A DNA stretch of 64,000 nucleotides from Rhynochetos jubatus (GCA_027574665.1 CM050657.1:17537700-17601699), one strand, 5' to 3'; positions 1 to 13,879 are shown, counted from the stretch's first letter. Numbers and translations are program-made. The notes: generated by a model from the letters alone, not told the origin.

Positions 1-3000
1 AAGGTGTGTCAAAGCTGGGTACTGTGTGAACAGCCTAATTACAGCTGGCTGAACAGACTAGCAAGCAGAGGATTGTTGTTTAAAAAGGGGCTGCGTTGGT
101 AGTGCCGAGTGAAAACGTGTACACAAGACAGTCTGCGCTTGGGACTCGTTTGCGTGGCAAATGCAGTGGTTTGGGCATGGAGAGGATTCCCCATCAGTGA
201 CAGTGTTCTGCAAACACAACCAGAATTAATATACTGGGTAAATAAATGCCAGGCATGCTCAGCTATGGCTTGCAAGAGGTGAGAATACCCCAGAGTTAAG
301 GAGGCAAAAGTTTGAGCTTGTGTTTACTTATGCTAGCGTGAATCAAGAATAAATCCACAGAAATTGGTGGAATGATGCTCACATGAGAGGTGTAAATGAG
401 AGGAGTCAGTCCCCACAGACTGCCAGAGTGTGGCATATCAAGAGCTGTCCTTTATGTGCTTCCTGTCGCTTATGCACCAATGTTCATTGTGAAAAAATAA
501 AGCTCCTGTGCTTCTTGTGTGTTGAAGTGGGATACAAAGATTGGGAGTGTAATTAATAGCCATTGGTGGTACTGCACCGTGGAGGGCTGAGTAATGCTTG
601 GTGGGCCGAGGGATGCAGCATCTTGTCAGAAAAGCCAGGGAGAAACTCTCTGCCAACACGTTAGAAAACTCTGTTTACAAAATGTAACATTTTTTTGAGA
701 AAAAGAAATCAGTGTTGCCAATTTTTTCTGTATTTTTTTTATGTTTGTAATGAAGTATCCCCTTACTCCATGCACCGTCAGCACTCAATAGCGTGAAAGC
801 TCATGATGACACTTGAGCATCCAAGTTCTTTGACAGGCACAAAAGGCTCACTGGTCTGCCAGGCAGGCTGCCCAGCTCCCCCCTTTTCCCCCAGCCCATC
901 CGTGAGCTGCTCCAGGGCTCTCTGGACTAAGCTGAGTTCCCAGGCAGGCAGCTGCCAAGAGCCCCTCCTGTATGTCGCGTTTCAAAATCAGCCCAAGATC
1001 CCTCAGCATCCACGTTCGGGTGTTGCTGAGAAATTGAACATTGCAGAACTCCAGCTGTGTGAAAAAGCATCCGGCTGTGGGTGTTCTGCCCCAAACCACT
1101 ACACGGGGCTTACCACCCTACACATTTTGTGAAACTGAAACGTCCCTTTCCCCACCAGCCAAATGTGTGGCATACATCAAACACTGTCGGCATGACTGGT
1201 TTTTGTCAGCGTTTTGCTTTCTCTCCTGTGGCACCACTGAGGTGAGTGGGAATTGTAATCACATCCCCCTCACCCCCCCCCTTCATTCCAATTAGTGGTC
1301 CCTCTTTTGTACATCCTAAAATTGGCCCCTTGTGACATTTGCATGTCTGCGTGGCATTAACATTTCCAAATTGGCACGAGCGATGCTGTAGCTCAGCAAC
1401 GCAACCACCTGATGTGCTTGTTTGAGCTAAAAAGAGGGTTACACGCATGTGCGCTGGGGAGGTTCAGAGGGGAATGGCTGAGATGACTAATTGCTTAGGG
1501 ATTTTAACCCAATTAAGACCAGTTAATGGACTTATGAGGTGGATCGTTTGTAAATATCACCGAAAGTTGGAACTGTTTAATTGAAAAGAATTTTGAAGTT
1601 CCTGAGGTCTGACTTGACGTGAGCTCCTGTGGCGCTGCTGAGCCCGGCCCAGCGCCTGTAGCTACGAGGTGTCTGAGGGGGAAACCGGATTTTGTATAAT
1701 CATCCCTTTCCTGTACCTGATGACTGAGCACATTTTGTTAGGGCTGTCCTCATCTTTTGGAGCAGATGCGAAGCCGAGGTCCTGACCGCGTGTGGTCATT
1801 AGGGATCCCGTGGCGTTTCTAGCAGCGGTGCTCTGGCCAGATTCCAAACTGGGTAATTATATTATGTTTCCCCAAATTCCCCCTGTTGTTTCCACTGGAT
1901 GCAATTTTCTTTTTCACATCCTGCCTGAATCCATACTGTAACCCTGTAACTAATTAATTTCAGAGCTTTGAAAGTATAAAATGCTATGTAAGTGCTGCAA
2001 GTACTATTATTACTAGTGTCCCAGTGTGATGCTGAACAGCTGTCGTGGGCCAGCCCCAGAGGGTGCTGTATCAGAGGAGAGGGATCATTCAGAAGAGCTC
2101 TGGGGCTCGTTGCAAGGACACTTTATAAACCTGCAACAAAATAATATCCCTGGAAAAAGGAACGAGCAAGTAGATTGCATTTATTGAACTTTAAAAAGTT
2201 TAATACCAGTATAATCTTCTTCTCTTAATCTCCTTGAATGAAACAGTTTAAGTAATATATTCTTGTGATGTTGATTTACTCTCATTTATATTACAGTTAC
2301 CCACACAGAGATTAGTATCTCCTTACGCTAAGAACTGTATAAACTGCAGTAAGGGTTGGAGTTTATAATCCAAATAAATCAGATGGTCAAGGAGATGAAA
2401 ATAGAGGAACTAATCATCCCCAACTAGAAGCTGTGGTTGCACGGACCAATATTTTTAATTCCCCTCTGTAATTCAGCTACAGGACAGCCAACTTGCAAAA
2501 TACCTGCAGGGAGCTTTTCATGGTCGGGACTTCTCAGAGACAGGAGCAGCATGTTGATTGAGTTAAATCTCCCAGGCCAGCTGCTCCTGGAGAGGCAGTG
2601 TACAGGGGCTGATGCACAGAGCCTTTTGAGTCTTTGGGCAGTACTGTTGGGAAGACCAACAGTTCTCCATCCAGCTGCATCCACATCCATCTCCATCCAC
2701 ACCCTGACTGCAGGACCCCTATTCTTTTTTCTTTTTAACTCTGGCCAGAGGAGCTAGGCTGCAGTTTAATTTTCCCTTGGAGCAAAAGCCCAGACCTGAA
2801 GGCACTCATGCTTCTTCTCACATTTTCCCCCACTTTTCTTGTTCTGTTTCCTGTGTATCTGATGATGCCTCGCCCTTCTGAAGCACAGGTTACAATTTTG
2901 GAGCCTGGTGGGAGTGAAGCATAAGGGATAACACATAACATGAACCAACAGATAACAGAAACCATGTACTGCAAGCCTCTACGTTGCCCTGGAACAGCCA

Positions 3001-4552
3001 TGACCATTGTCTGCAGGCTGTGGTGCCAATGGGTGTGATGGCAATTGTGCCAGCGATGACATGTCGCCGAGACATTTGGGTCACTGCTGTTTTCTATGAA
3101 TCTTGTGCTGAAATATTCACTCTCTCCACCTCTGTGTGATAAGGAGTTGCTATGGGGAGTTGATTAGCTTCAGACAAGTGCTGCTCCAGTGAGTCTAAAC
3201 ACAAGGACTCAAATGTGAGTCTAGTTCTAGACCACCTGTGTTAGGTGTGTAGGAGGATCCTGAGGCACCATTTGCACAGGCTTCTGCAGTCACTGTCCTG
3301 CACAGCGAGGAGCACGTGGGGGTATTGTGCCCCTAGATGCTGCTGGTGTGGGCTGCAAACCCCCTTGAGGGTGGCTGCAGAGCTGTCCACACAGAGTGGT
3401 CGTGCGAGCCAGGGCTGCCATAGCTTGAAGCTCCAGTTGCCTGGTGTTAACAGCCCTGACAGCTAGGTCAAGGGAAGGGGAGCATATAGCTGTACGCGGT
3501 GCGGCGGGCTGTTGTTCGTGGTCCAGCATTAGCTGCGCAGCCATCTTTGGCATCAGCTGAGGCTCAGCACTGAGGTAGGACAGGGGGACTGGCATGTTTC
3601 TGCATGATGGGGAAGAGGCAGCTGGAAGAGTAAGCTGGAAGTAAGAAGAGTAAGCGGCAGCTGGAGCTGCGAGTTTGTCTCTCAGAGCTGGTACTTTCAA
3701 AGGCTGATTCTCAAGGCTGAGCCCCTTCATGCTCTTCTAACAAACTGGCACTATACAAGCTAGCAGAAGACCTGCAAACCTCTCTCCAGTCTTGTTACCT
3801 GCTCCTACATTTATCTGTCTTGATCATTCAATGATTGAGTGAATTGTTCTGTAGTTTCTGTAATTATTATATTTCATGTTTTAATATAAAGGAACATGCT
3901 TACTTCAAGGGGAGCTATTATTTTAAAGGGATGAAATTCAAGCCTGAGGAAATTGCAGGGATGCAGCATACCATCTGTTTAGCTGCTTTGGTTATGGTAG
4001 GCTTTATGAAACCCGTTTTGCTCAGGAGGATGAACTGGATGCGAATGGTTGACAATGACATTTAGAAAAGACAATCTGGCAAGTAAGAAAGCATGAGAAT
4101 CTCCTGTGGACTGTTAAATACTGAATAAAATATGAATAGTGCTGTGTTATTACTAAAATGAGCTATTTTTAATGATTCCACTTATAACCTGCCAACCCTC
4201 TGATGTGACAGTTAGCAACAGTACTCAAAAAACATGAATAATAAAGCAAGCAGTTTAAAAGTTGGCCTATATACGAACATATATTCTGACATGGGTCTCA
4301 GCTGTCTCTAATGAAGAAAGATGATTGCACAAAGAGCTAACAAGACAATCATGGATTTCTCCTTCCCACCTGAAAGTTATTGATTTAATTTAGTGTAATG
4401 ATGCAGAGAAAAACCAAACAAGTTTGATTAAAATTTTCTGTGCTGTTTTTGAGCAGAAACAGGGAGCTGTACTCACACTAAATGAGGAAAAGGAAATAAT
4501 TTTCAATTTAATGCCACTGAAGAAAATGCTCAACAAAATTTAGTAGAGTTAC
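1..4552. other. Unique non-coding sequence, no gene recognised
   Basis: Contains a 9-C run at 1273-1281, AT-rich stretches at 2160-2410 and 4080-4550, and the short repeat at 3621. The longest frame is 146 codons (3730-3290, minus) and lacks domain or splice support. A 76-codon frame at 3835-4065 (plus) is AT-rich and unrecognised. No transposon was identified. Confidence 0.6.
3621..3655. repeat. Imperfect short tandem repeat
   Basis: GCTGGAAGAGTAA is followed directly by GCTGGAAGTAAGAAGAGTAA. AAGAGTAAGC occurs at 3626 and 3646. This is minor local duplication with an insertion. Confidence 0.6.
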
Positions 4553-4570
4553 TTTTTTTTTTTTTTTTTT
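4553..4570. repeat. Poly(T) tract, 18 T
   Basis: An uninterrupted run of 18 T. I saw no polyadenylation signal on the minus strand beside it and no retrocopy body, so it reads as a homopolymer microsatellite. Confidence 0.95.
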
Positions 4571-6297
4571 GATTTAGCAGTCCAGGATAATTTGTCCCCA
4601 AGAACTTTAAAGCTCTGGATGAGATTAGTGTCTTTGGTTAATAGATGATAATTTTTAATAAGTCATGGATTTCCAACAAGGAGTAATAGACCACAACACT
4701 TGGGAATACAATGTTCTAGTTGAGATAAAGAGCTGAAAGGGAAGGAGGACTTTTTGTCCCCAACCCAACTTCTAGCTGAGTAGGTTTGTATCTGAGCAGG
4801 TTGATCCAACAGTTGCCCAGCTTGGAAGGTCTCATATCTCCTTGCCAGGCTTTGCCAAAGGCAGGGGGTTAGATCAGCTGAGTGCTTTGGGCATTTTCAA
4901 GGTAGCTGCCACCATTTCTACTGTCTGGGTAAGACTAGGGCTGGCTGGCTTCTCCCCTGCACAGTGTGGAGTAGAGATCTAGGCAACCTCCCCAGCTTGG
5001 AGTGAGCCACAGGAGATACCTAGTACAGGACTGTGCCTTGAGTATTGTCTGGCTGTTCAGGCATCAGGGCTGCAAGCGGAGACCTCTCTCCAGTTAGGAT
5101 CAGTATTCTGGCTTGCTCACCTAGATTCACCATCTGACAGTTTCTCTCAAAACAAAACAACAGAAGGGAAAAAAAGGAAATGGATCAAGCTGTGATGATC
5201 AGCCTGGGGATACTTGCTATCATTGCATATTGGTGGGGCTTAAAAAAGTTAACTGAGGGCAGGAAGCATCTGGGGATGCATTAGTGTTCTGCAGAACCCT
5301 GAAGGAAGGGGGAACAGGGAGCAGTGGTGGGGTTACCCCACACTGAGGGGGCTCAAACCTTTCTTCCTGAAAGAGTGGCCCAACCTGAAGGCTGCAGCTG
5401 CAGGGCCATCTGCTTCTCCTGTTAGAGCCACCTCGCTGGGCAGATGGCAAGGTCTGCGAAAGCCAGAGTACGTGGAACTGCGTTGCATAGTGAGTCGGGG
5501 TGGTTTGGTGTGAGCGGGGAAAGCTAGAGCTTTTGTTTCTACCCATGCAAAGGGCAGTGTTGGGTCCTAGTTCTGCTCTTGGGGCTTTTCATGTCTCTTA
5601 TATTTGAGGCTCAGTGAAAAAAAACAGAAATCTAGCTGGAAGCAAGGATCAGGACCCAGGAGTGGGCTTCAGTGTGCTACAGAAATTGTAAAATGTGTTG
5701 TTCAAGGCCCAGAACACATGTCAGTCCCTTTACTGACATGGCTGTTTCTTTCCCTGTGGTGGTGGTACTCCTCTGCTCCTCTGGGCAGAGTGCTGCACTG
5801 GCAAGTGCCCGCTGTCCCCCTCTGGGTGAGGAGGATGCCAGGTTAGCAGGTCCCAAGCCCTGAACCAGGAAAGCAAAGGTTAACTGGTCCAGGAAGCAGC
5901 TTGGAGACCCAGACCTGTTAGTGCTTGGGAGCATCCTTAAAGAAGAGAAAAGCAGCTGTTAGGGACTGATAAAGGACACAAAGCTGGAGGATTAGCAGTC
6001 TACCATAGCAATGCTCTCTTTTGCCTTAAAAAAATTATTCCTTGCACTGGAAAAAAAATGCCCTTTTGGTCTCTTTCCTGTCCTCAGTCCTTTTGTCTGA
6101 GAGGGAGAAGATGATTCTATATGGTCCGGGCAGGGAATGGCAGAATTTAGGAGAGCAGCTGAGGTGCTGGGCTGCCCTGAGCCCCAGTTGCTGTGGCACT
6201 GAGGATGCTCAGGGAGCTGCAGTTCCAGCAGTGCAATGTGTCCTTCGCACCTCCTTGGTCCTCCCTGCATCCCATGTGCACAGTTTCAGTCCCCGGT
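4571..6297. other. Unique sequence of moderate GC, nothing recognised
   Basis: Frames of up to 108 codons (5546-5220, minus) overlap frames on the other strand and look fortuitous. No repeat family, RNA gene or clear motif cluster was seen. Confidence 0.6.
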
Positions 6298-6343
6298 GCT
6301 CAGGTAAGAGAACCATGTCTGCTCAGGTAAGAGAACCATGTCT
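6298..6343. repeat. Perfect 23-bp tandem duplication
   Basis: The 23-base unit beginning GCTCAGGTAAGAGAACC occurs twice head to tail with no mismatch (6298-6320, 6321-6343). Identity suggests a recent slippage or duplication event. Each unit contains CAGGTAAGA, a strong splice-donor-like match, but no exon was recognised beside it. Confidence 0.95.
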
Positions 6344-6829
6344 GGAGCTGGAATTACAGAAGAGGGACAAATCAGCCCTAATCCCAGGCCAGGTTGGCTG
6401 ACCGGTGAGCTGTGACTGTTACAGTTTCTTAGGGAAGTACAGCTTCTTCCACCAGTTTAGCTGGTGAACTGGTGATTTATGCACATATTTGTATTTTTTT
6501 AGAGCTTTGACCAAGACCTTGTCTCCATCCAGAAAAATTAAGGTGGATGGTTTCCAAACCAGACATTCATGAGTATAATCGTTATTTATGTGAGAACTTC
6601 CACAAGCTTAAGCTCTTTACTGCCGTTGCACTTGTAGTGCCTTTAATGGCTGTAGGTACATAACATGTAGACCTTCAGAAGAACAGCATCATCAGTCAAG
6701 TTCAGTAATCCTTTTCCAAGCAGATGCTGAAGGATTTACCAGGATCTCATGATACATGCACCTGGAAACCTCTGAATGTGATTTAAAGGTGCTCACAGAG
6801 TAGTAATTAACTCGGAACCGCCAAGCACA

Positions 6830-7060
6830 AATACAGTTCAAGGAAATAATATTTCAGCTTTTTAGTGCTTAAATGGAAAAATGAATTAATCATTGGCAAT
6901 TACTGAGTTAAAAGACTTAACTCATGACTTGAAATACTCCCACACAATCTTGTTTCCAAAGCTTTCATTAGCTGAACTAATAATTACTATTACAATTAGA
7001 GATGTGAGGCATTAAAAAGTCCAAGATAATAAAACATGTAGTCATTTAAAAAATTTACCA
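6830..7060. promoter_or_regulatory. AT-rich TAAT-dense block (candidate conserved element)
   Basis: The block contains repeated TAAT and ATTA cores (GAATTAATCATTGGCAATTA, CATTAGC, ACTAATAATTACTATTAC) and a perfect inverted repeat TGAGTTAA-AAGAC-TTAACTCA at 6904-6924. It has little simple repeat and no transposon signature. Vertebrate conserved non-coding elements often look like this, but conservation cannot be judged from one sequence. Confidence 0.3.
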
Positions 7061-8961
7061 GTCAGTTTTGCAGCGTGTAAGAAATTCACCTTGTCTCTTG
7101 TTTGGAAACGTTCCGTTTTCATACAAATACTCACCTTTTTGGACAGTAAAACTGTCTCACGTGCTGGCACAAAGCATCCTGAGAGAGCCAAAGACAATGC
7201 TTTGCTCTAGCTCCTTGTATTTAACTGGAGGGAGTCTATGGTTGCTATCAGGGTCTAGATTTGTGGAAAGGTTATTTTTTGTGGAGGATATGGAATGACA
7301 CTGGTATGTCTGATGGTTTCTGATTGGGTCTCGTATTGGCATAGATGGGATTTTTTAATTCATTTTTCTGTTTTTGTCCTGTTTAATACAAAGGCAATTC
7401 AGTGTCAGAAGTTGAAGGAATGACATCAAGTGCTAAACCAGGCCAATACTGAAATCTCAAACAGTCGTGTCTTTATGGCAAAACATTTCCCTCCCCCCGC
7501 CAAGGGATGGGTTCTCAGCTGAAAGGAAAGCGTGGATGAAAGAAGAGGTGGGTGGGAAAGGAGATGAGGGAGATGCAAAGGGTGGCTGGCAGTGAACTCT
7601 CTGGGAATTTGGCTGGTGGAGAGGAAGGGAAGAGAAGGGGGGAAAATAGGCTCCTTTTTTAAATGTTCAAAGTGTTATTCTCATGTACAGAGTAGCCCAG
7701 CTTTGATCAGGAGAAGGGTTAACAAACACACAAATGGACTCTTTAGATCTTAAACAGATACTTTTTTCTTTTTGGCTTGTTAGCGTAATTATTTCTTGCC
7801 AAGAAAACATGGACAAAGTGTCCTTTACATCAATACAGTGATTTATTTTCCTTTTTTTTTTGTTTTCCCTAACTTTTGGGTTAGCCACTGAACAGGAAAA
7901 ACAGTTATTTGCAGGGTTGTGATGTGTCTCGGGCATTCCCCAGCGCCAGCTGCCCGGGGGCACTCACTCACCCAGCCAGATTTGCACCGCCACTCTCGGG
8001 GCAAATGACGGATCCTGGTGCAAGGTCAATTGAAATCGGGGTGAAGCAAGAGGTTAGGAGAGGAGGCAAATGCATCCTGAGGTCCTCCCTCTCTCCCTGC
8101 CCATGTGCTAATGCACACTCTGGGATACAGCTTTGCTTTGCAGTGGTGATGGGCTTTACACAAAATCTTAACCTTATGGCTTGTCTTACCTTGTTGGCTT
8201 GTTGGTGATGGGCTGAAAGCATGTTCACACCAGAAATTCTTGCTGATCTGGTCCTCCAGCTGCAAAAAGCCCCAGCTACTGGCAATTCCTCAGTGTAAAA
8301 CTTCAAGGCTTTTGGAAACTACAGGGGAGAGAGAGATGGGCTGACACCAAAATCAAAACCTGTCTAGGCATTGAAATCCTCTGGCTTTGTTTTTGTTGGA
8401 CACTGCAGCATGTCTTTGTGGTATCAGTCATTAGGCAAAGCATTTGCAATAATTTATTTGATGCATTTTATCCATTTTTACTCTTTCTAATTATACTAAA
8501 TCAGTGTTTGATGTTTTTGTATTTTTTTAATATTCAAATCGGATCAGAAGCATTATGCCAGCATATTCCTGCCTGTTGGGGCTATGGATAAACTATTCCC
8601 TCTGACTATTTACCATTCAGTAGTCATTATTCCAACTCCATGATTGAGCAACCATGTGATCTAATACTAATTTTGGTACTTGGCTGACACTGAAAAACCT
8701 ACAAAGGGGAAAAGAGATTTCCAGCTTCTCCTACTAGCCTCAGTAGGACTTGTTCCATGAACTTGCTTTTCCAACTTCAACAATTCTGTGATCTATGGTA
8801 TGTTTAGAAAAGTTTTCAACCAACATTTTTATGAACATAGCTCTCTTATAAATATTTGAGGAAAACCAATAAAAAGGGCCACAAACTGAAACAGATTCAT
8901 GGGCTTTGCTCACATCGCTGAACATTGGTATATGTTTTCCAAGCTGTGATGCTGATGGCTT
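7061..8961. other. Unique sequence with a purine-rich stretch
   Basis: 7535-7650 is strongly purine-rich on the + strand (GAAAGAAGAGG, GGAAGGGAAGAGAAGGGG). 8420-8540 is AT-rich. Overlapping frames at 7.9-8.3 kb (up to 112 codons) have no recognisable product. Confidence 0.55.
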
Positions 8962-8979
8962 TTCATCTGATTCATCTGA
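8962..8979. repeat. 9-bp tandem repeat TTCATCTGA x2
   Basis: TTCATCTGA is duplicated head to tail. Each copy holds an E-box-like CATCTG. The unit is short enough to be a chance event. Confidence 0.8.
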
Positions 8980-11900
8980 TTTCCATATAATAAGAATAAG
9001 AATTGTTTTTCTCTAACTGTAGGCAATTGGATGAGCCATAAGTCAGAATTAAAATATGATTATCTGTTATGAAGATCACAGATTCCTTTCAAAGTTTCAT
9101 TATTTACAATCCTTTTCTCGGTGACATTTCAATTCTCAGGAAATTATGCTCTAAATTGTACCTAACGTGCTCACCACCCACATGTAACACATGCAATAAG
9201 CTTATGAGATAGGAAGGGTGAATGTTTCCATTTTAATTTTGGTTTTTAATGAGATTTTGGAATGGAGGGTGAGTATTTTGCTAAAATATATGGCAGATAT
9301 TGCACAGCAAAAGAGTCTAACGGGGCTTTCAATGGCAGTTATCTGCAATGTTATTTTCCTGCCATGTGGGTAAAATCCATCCCATTCCCTCCAAAGCAAT
9401 GTGAAGGTTCCTTGTGCAGGAGAAATGCACAGGGTCAGTAAAGCAGGACTCTCATCTCAGATCAGGCCTGATGTTGCTGCTGTGGTTGGTGTAAGGAGAA
9501 GGAGAGGACAGCCTCACTGCCTCACAGCTTGCTCTCTCATGCTGAGCATCATGACGAAGGCGCTGGGCTTCCCCTGCTTGGGCTTAATTATTTTGGTAAT
9601 ATGAATATAACCTATGGGAGCAGTAACAACGCGTAGAAGGACACATTATCAATGGACTTTGCATTTGTGGGCCGTATGTAGCCCTTACAACAGAGGAGGG
9701 CTGGATGCACAGTGCATACAGGCTCACCTCTCGGACCGTTCCTCCCTCCAGAACCCCTGTGGTTCCCCACTGATTTATCACCAGCACAACAGGATTCGGC
9801 TCCTTATGCACTTCAGCACAATTTCCTCGAAAATGAAACCACATCCTTTTTTTCAAAAGAAAACTTTACAAAACATATGTTGAGGAGGAAAATAATTAAA
9901 AGCTGTAATTAGGTCAAAATCTGATCTCTGTTGATTTGCCGTGACCCTGAAGTAGCTTTGTGGGACTGAAGCCAAGGACTCCAGTCATTCTGCCTTTCCT
10001 TGGTAGTAAAAGAGCACAGATCCTGACTGGTTATCTGCTGGGAAATACACTGTTGGAGGTGATTTTGCATTCTCTTTCTGGTGATTAATTGGCTTCTTTG
10101 CTCAGAGCAGGTCTGGAAATCTGAGATCTATAGATGACATACCTGTAATCATAAAAGATTTATTTAAGGGTATTCCTTTCTCATTTAATTACAGCAACGT
10201 AGCCTAAAACCTATTTCCATAGGCTTACAAAACTAGCTTCTGAAACCACTATCTAACACATTCTTTGGTGCTAAGTCGTTATGGAAGCTGGCAATATTGG
10301 AATTATGCTACTCCTATATAGCAGCTGCAGGCTTTCCAGTGGGCTGAGAGACTGCCTGGAAAGACCATACGGATTTTACTTGTCTTCATGTTAGGAAAGT
10401 ATTCCCATTCTATATGCTAGTGTCCAGATTCTCAGCAAGCCTCTGCTGTTTACAGCCACAAAATTTGTCAGCTCATAAGTCTGAATGCTGGGATATTACA
10501 ACAGCGGATGCACTAGAAATTCCCCAAGCAGTTCTGTAGTTACATCTCCCATGTCCAAAAGACAGCTGCAAAATGTGCTCGTTATTGCACAGTTGTATTC
10601 AAAGAACTACAGCACCCCAAATATCACAGGTGCTACTGCAAAAGCGTGGGGCTTGGTGTTTGTTGGTAAGAGCAGCCTGGGAGCTAGGGCTCAGACGGGA
10701 GGGATAGTCCTGGCTGGAGACCCAAGGGTCAGTGCTGTGTTGGGATGGCATCTCAGGACAGCATTAGGTATGAACTTCCCTGGGACATTGTGTTACTGTG
10801 ACTTTCAGGCTCTAATCTTTCTGTTGAAGATCAGAGCCCACCAACTGCAGAATTGTACTAAAGCTTCCCAGCCTCGCAGGGAGGCTGGCGAGAAGCAGTA
10901 TGGGCACGCTGGGGGACTTACTCAGGCGCACAGAGGCTGAGGAGAGTCAAGACTGAGCCCACATTTGTTTTTTAAAATCTTGGCACTGAGACAGTACTTT
11001 CTCACTTCTAAATTTTAGGGCACCCTGATCTGGATTTTCTTCAAGCCTCTCTCTGATCCACTCTTCTATAAATAGTCTTTGCATTCAGCAGCTTAGATGA
11101 GCAAAAGAAAAAAGGAAGGGGTATAGGCTTTGCTGCAGAGCTTGCCTTTTCAAAACATTCTTGTTAGTAGGAAGGGGAGGAAGTAATGGGCGTTTGACTA
11201 AGTTAATGTACTCAGTGAACCATTGGAGAGCTGCCAACTCACATTTTTAAATAAATGTCAACATTAATTTTTAAAGTTTAAATGCGTATTTTGCATTTTT
11301 GCTCTCAGCTCTCTCCGTTGCTGTTCTGCGTTCCGAGGCGTAGGAGCCGGCACAGTCGTGCCTCCCTGGGGAGCTCCCCGTGGAGGCAGCTAGGGATGGG
11401 CACTCGGAGCACCGCTGTTCCCATGGCATTTGCTATGTGGGCGTAATTCCTTCCTCACAGAGAAACCCTTACCTGCTTCTTAACTCTCTTCAAAAAAGGG
11501 GAAAAAAAGAAAGAATTTATGTTTTCACGGTGCTGTTTATTTCCTTCAGGTGATACCAAACTGAACCTGAGCAGAATACGTGTGTTACACATTATCAGTA
11601 CGATGGCAGCTCTTATAAATAGGGTCACCGTAGTTGTGTCAGAGCTTTGCTGAGCACAGATTTAATTTAATCAAGGTATCTTTTAGTGTCAAGGCCCATC
11701 TGTTTAAAATTAGCACTGTGATCTCTCTAGGCCCCCTTTAAAATCATGATGGACCAGAATCCATATCCCTTAAAGGCTTTCGCTGGGCAAACAACATCCA
11801 AATTGCTAAAGGGAAGGATATTTTTCTAAGGATGAAGCACTCTTTGGAAAGCTCGTAGACAGGCAGTAAAAACAAATAAGTGAAGAGGGAGTTGTGGCGT

Positions 11901-13750
11901 TCGCTGGGGACTGCAGGGAGGAATTTGGCAAGAGGGAGGGCTATGGAGGGTAGCACAGAAGCAAGGTGTAAGCAAGCTGTTCCTTGGCACTGAAGCAGGA
12001 GGAAAGGTATTTCCAGATGGCAGCCGGAGGGACCAGCTGTGGAGAGGAGAAGGAAGCAGCCCTCCGTGTGCAGGATTCCCCCTGGCCCTGTCTGAACCGC
12101 CGGTGCAGCTGTGGCCATGCAGGACTGAGGAAGGCATCTGCCTCCATGAGAGCACAGGCTCGTGCAGGATGCTGGCTTGGCTCTGCAAGCTGCAGGGTTT
12201 GCCAGGTTTTCCCCCAGGACAAGATCTCCCAGAGCAAGAGCATTAAGCAGGCTGACGTTCATCTTTTCTCTCCTCCTCTTGCCGTATGACACAGGTCGAG
12301 GTCCCCAAAAGTGACCCTCAGCTGCCAGGTCTCATAACCAGAGTCCATTTGGTTGCCCTGCTGAGGAGGACAGGAATCACACAGGGTTGATTTTTATCTC
12401 CATAGCACAGTAATGTATGAGCCTACCAGGAGCTGATGTCAGTACAGATTTGTTAAATGTTTTTTGGATTAAATGGGCCTCTAACACCACCTGGGAACAT
12501 ATCACTCACTAAGTGAGCTTTCTCCTCCATGAAATGCAAACACTACAGGCATCCCAAAATCCACAGCCACATCAGTCCCCTTGACCCCCACAGTCCTTAC
12601 CTTCACCCCAAGGAGAAGAGCACGTTGTGCTTGCATCCAGTTAAACCTGGCCTGCCTGGAGATGCTTTCCTGCCCCCATCACTCTCCCTCTGCGCCTGTC
12701 CTTTGCAAAATATCAGCAGAATTTAATGGCAGAGCTTGCAGTAAAAAAAGAGCTGTGTCTTAGCAAAAAGAGTACCTTTAATCACAGTTTGCAATGGCAG
12801 CTTGCACAGTAAATAATAGTTGTCTTAAAATCATACTGCTCCTGTTCAGCAAACTCCTTTCTGTGAATAGAAACACCACCTGAAAGGCAAGGCAATGACA
12901 GTCCTCCCAGCTGGGATCTCTCGAGCCACTGTGCTCTCTGCGGAGCCCTCTCCCCAACCCGCATGGGCTGCTCTGGACAAGCAGTAGATGCCCACCCGCA
13001 CCCCACAGTACTGTGAGCATAAGTTGTCTATGTCTGAGCTGATAGATTTAGTGAACCACTGATGTTAAATCCATTTTTTATGGGTTTAGGCATTTTTTAA
13101 GACCTTCTAGCTGAGAATTCCCTTCCAGACCATAATGAAACTCCAGCCTCAGACACGTGGGTCAGAAACACGAGAGTTTGTGTCTGACTTTGCAAAGTGC
13201 CCGGGAAATCTTGGGGTCCTCAGAGCCGTCCTGAAGAAACCGCCCTGGGGCTGGCCGTAACGGCATGAAATGTTTAGTTTCTGATGAAGCAGCGTGTCTG
13301 GTTTGTATCGTTTCAGTCTAAACACTGGGCCAGGTTAGGGCAATGGTCTGTAGCCTACTCACACTTCCATGTTGCCCACCTCAAGCCCTGTGCAGGCTGT
13401 GAGCTGCGCAGGAACACCTTGGCTTTCCCCATCACCTCTTCCCTGCCTTGAGTTAGACAGTATCTCCTCCCTCTGCACTTGTCTGTTTGCATCTCTGCTT
13501 GTGATGGCTTCTTCAGTCTCCAGGAGGAAAGGCAACACTAAACTGAGGGTGAATTACCCACATTCATGGCATCCTTAAGTGTCTAATGGCATGAGTGACC
13601 TGCCCAGGGGAATTCAGGGCCACGATGAGCCTGACTGACTTGGCAGGAGGAAGCTCTGAGTCACCCCACTAATCAGCAAAGGCTGAATAAATTCCTTGGC
13701 CTTGATGGAGTTTACCCTAATGACTCAAGGCTGCAGATGTTTTCCATTTC
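8980..13750. other. Unique sequence with long chance frames
   Basis: Holds two of the longer frames: 10485-10940 plus (151 codons) and 12292-11744 minus (182 codons). The second is overlapped by a 101-codon plus-strand frame and two other minus frames, which points to few stop codons in a GC-rich patch, not selection. No domain, signal peptide or splice-site pairing was convincing. 11240-11300 is AT-rich. Confidence 0.55.
10868..10888. other. Short GC-rich hairpin
   Basis: CCAGCCTC-GCAGG-GAGGCTGG forms a perfect 8-bp stem with a 5-base loop. No T-tract follows and no known RNA was recognised. It is probably incidental. Confidence 0.4.
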
Positions 13751-13879
13751 TCTTTGTGAAATTGCTCTTTAATATTATCCAAAGACGTTATTAATTCCTT
13801 TTTTAACCTAAAATGAAGATTATCATGACTGTCTGTCAAACAAGCGCTCCTTAAAAGCAAGTATTTTATATAGCACCTT

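Noticed and set aside
10485-10940. 151-codon plus-strand open frame
   Set aside because: No homology recognised and no promoter or splice context.
11744-12292. 182-codon minus-strand open frame
   Set aside because: The same patch is open in several other frames on both strands, which points to a stop-poor GC-rich composition. No recognisable product.
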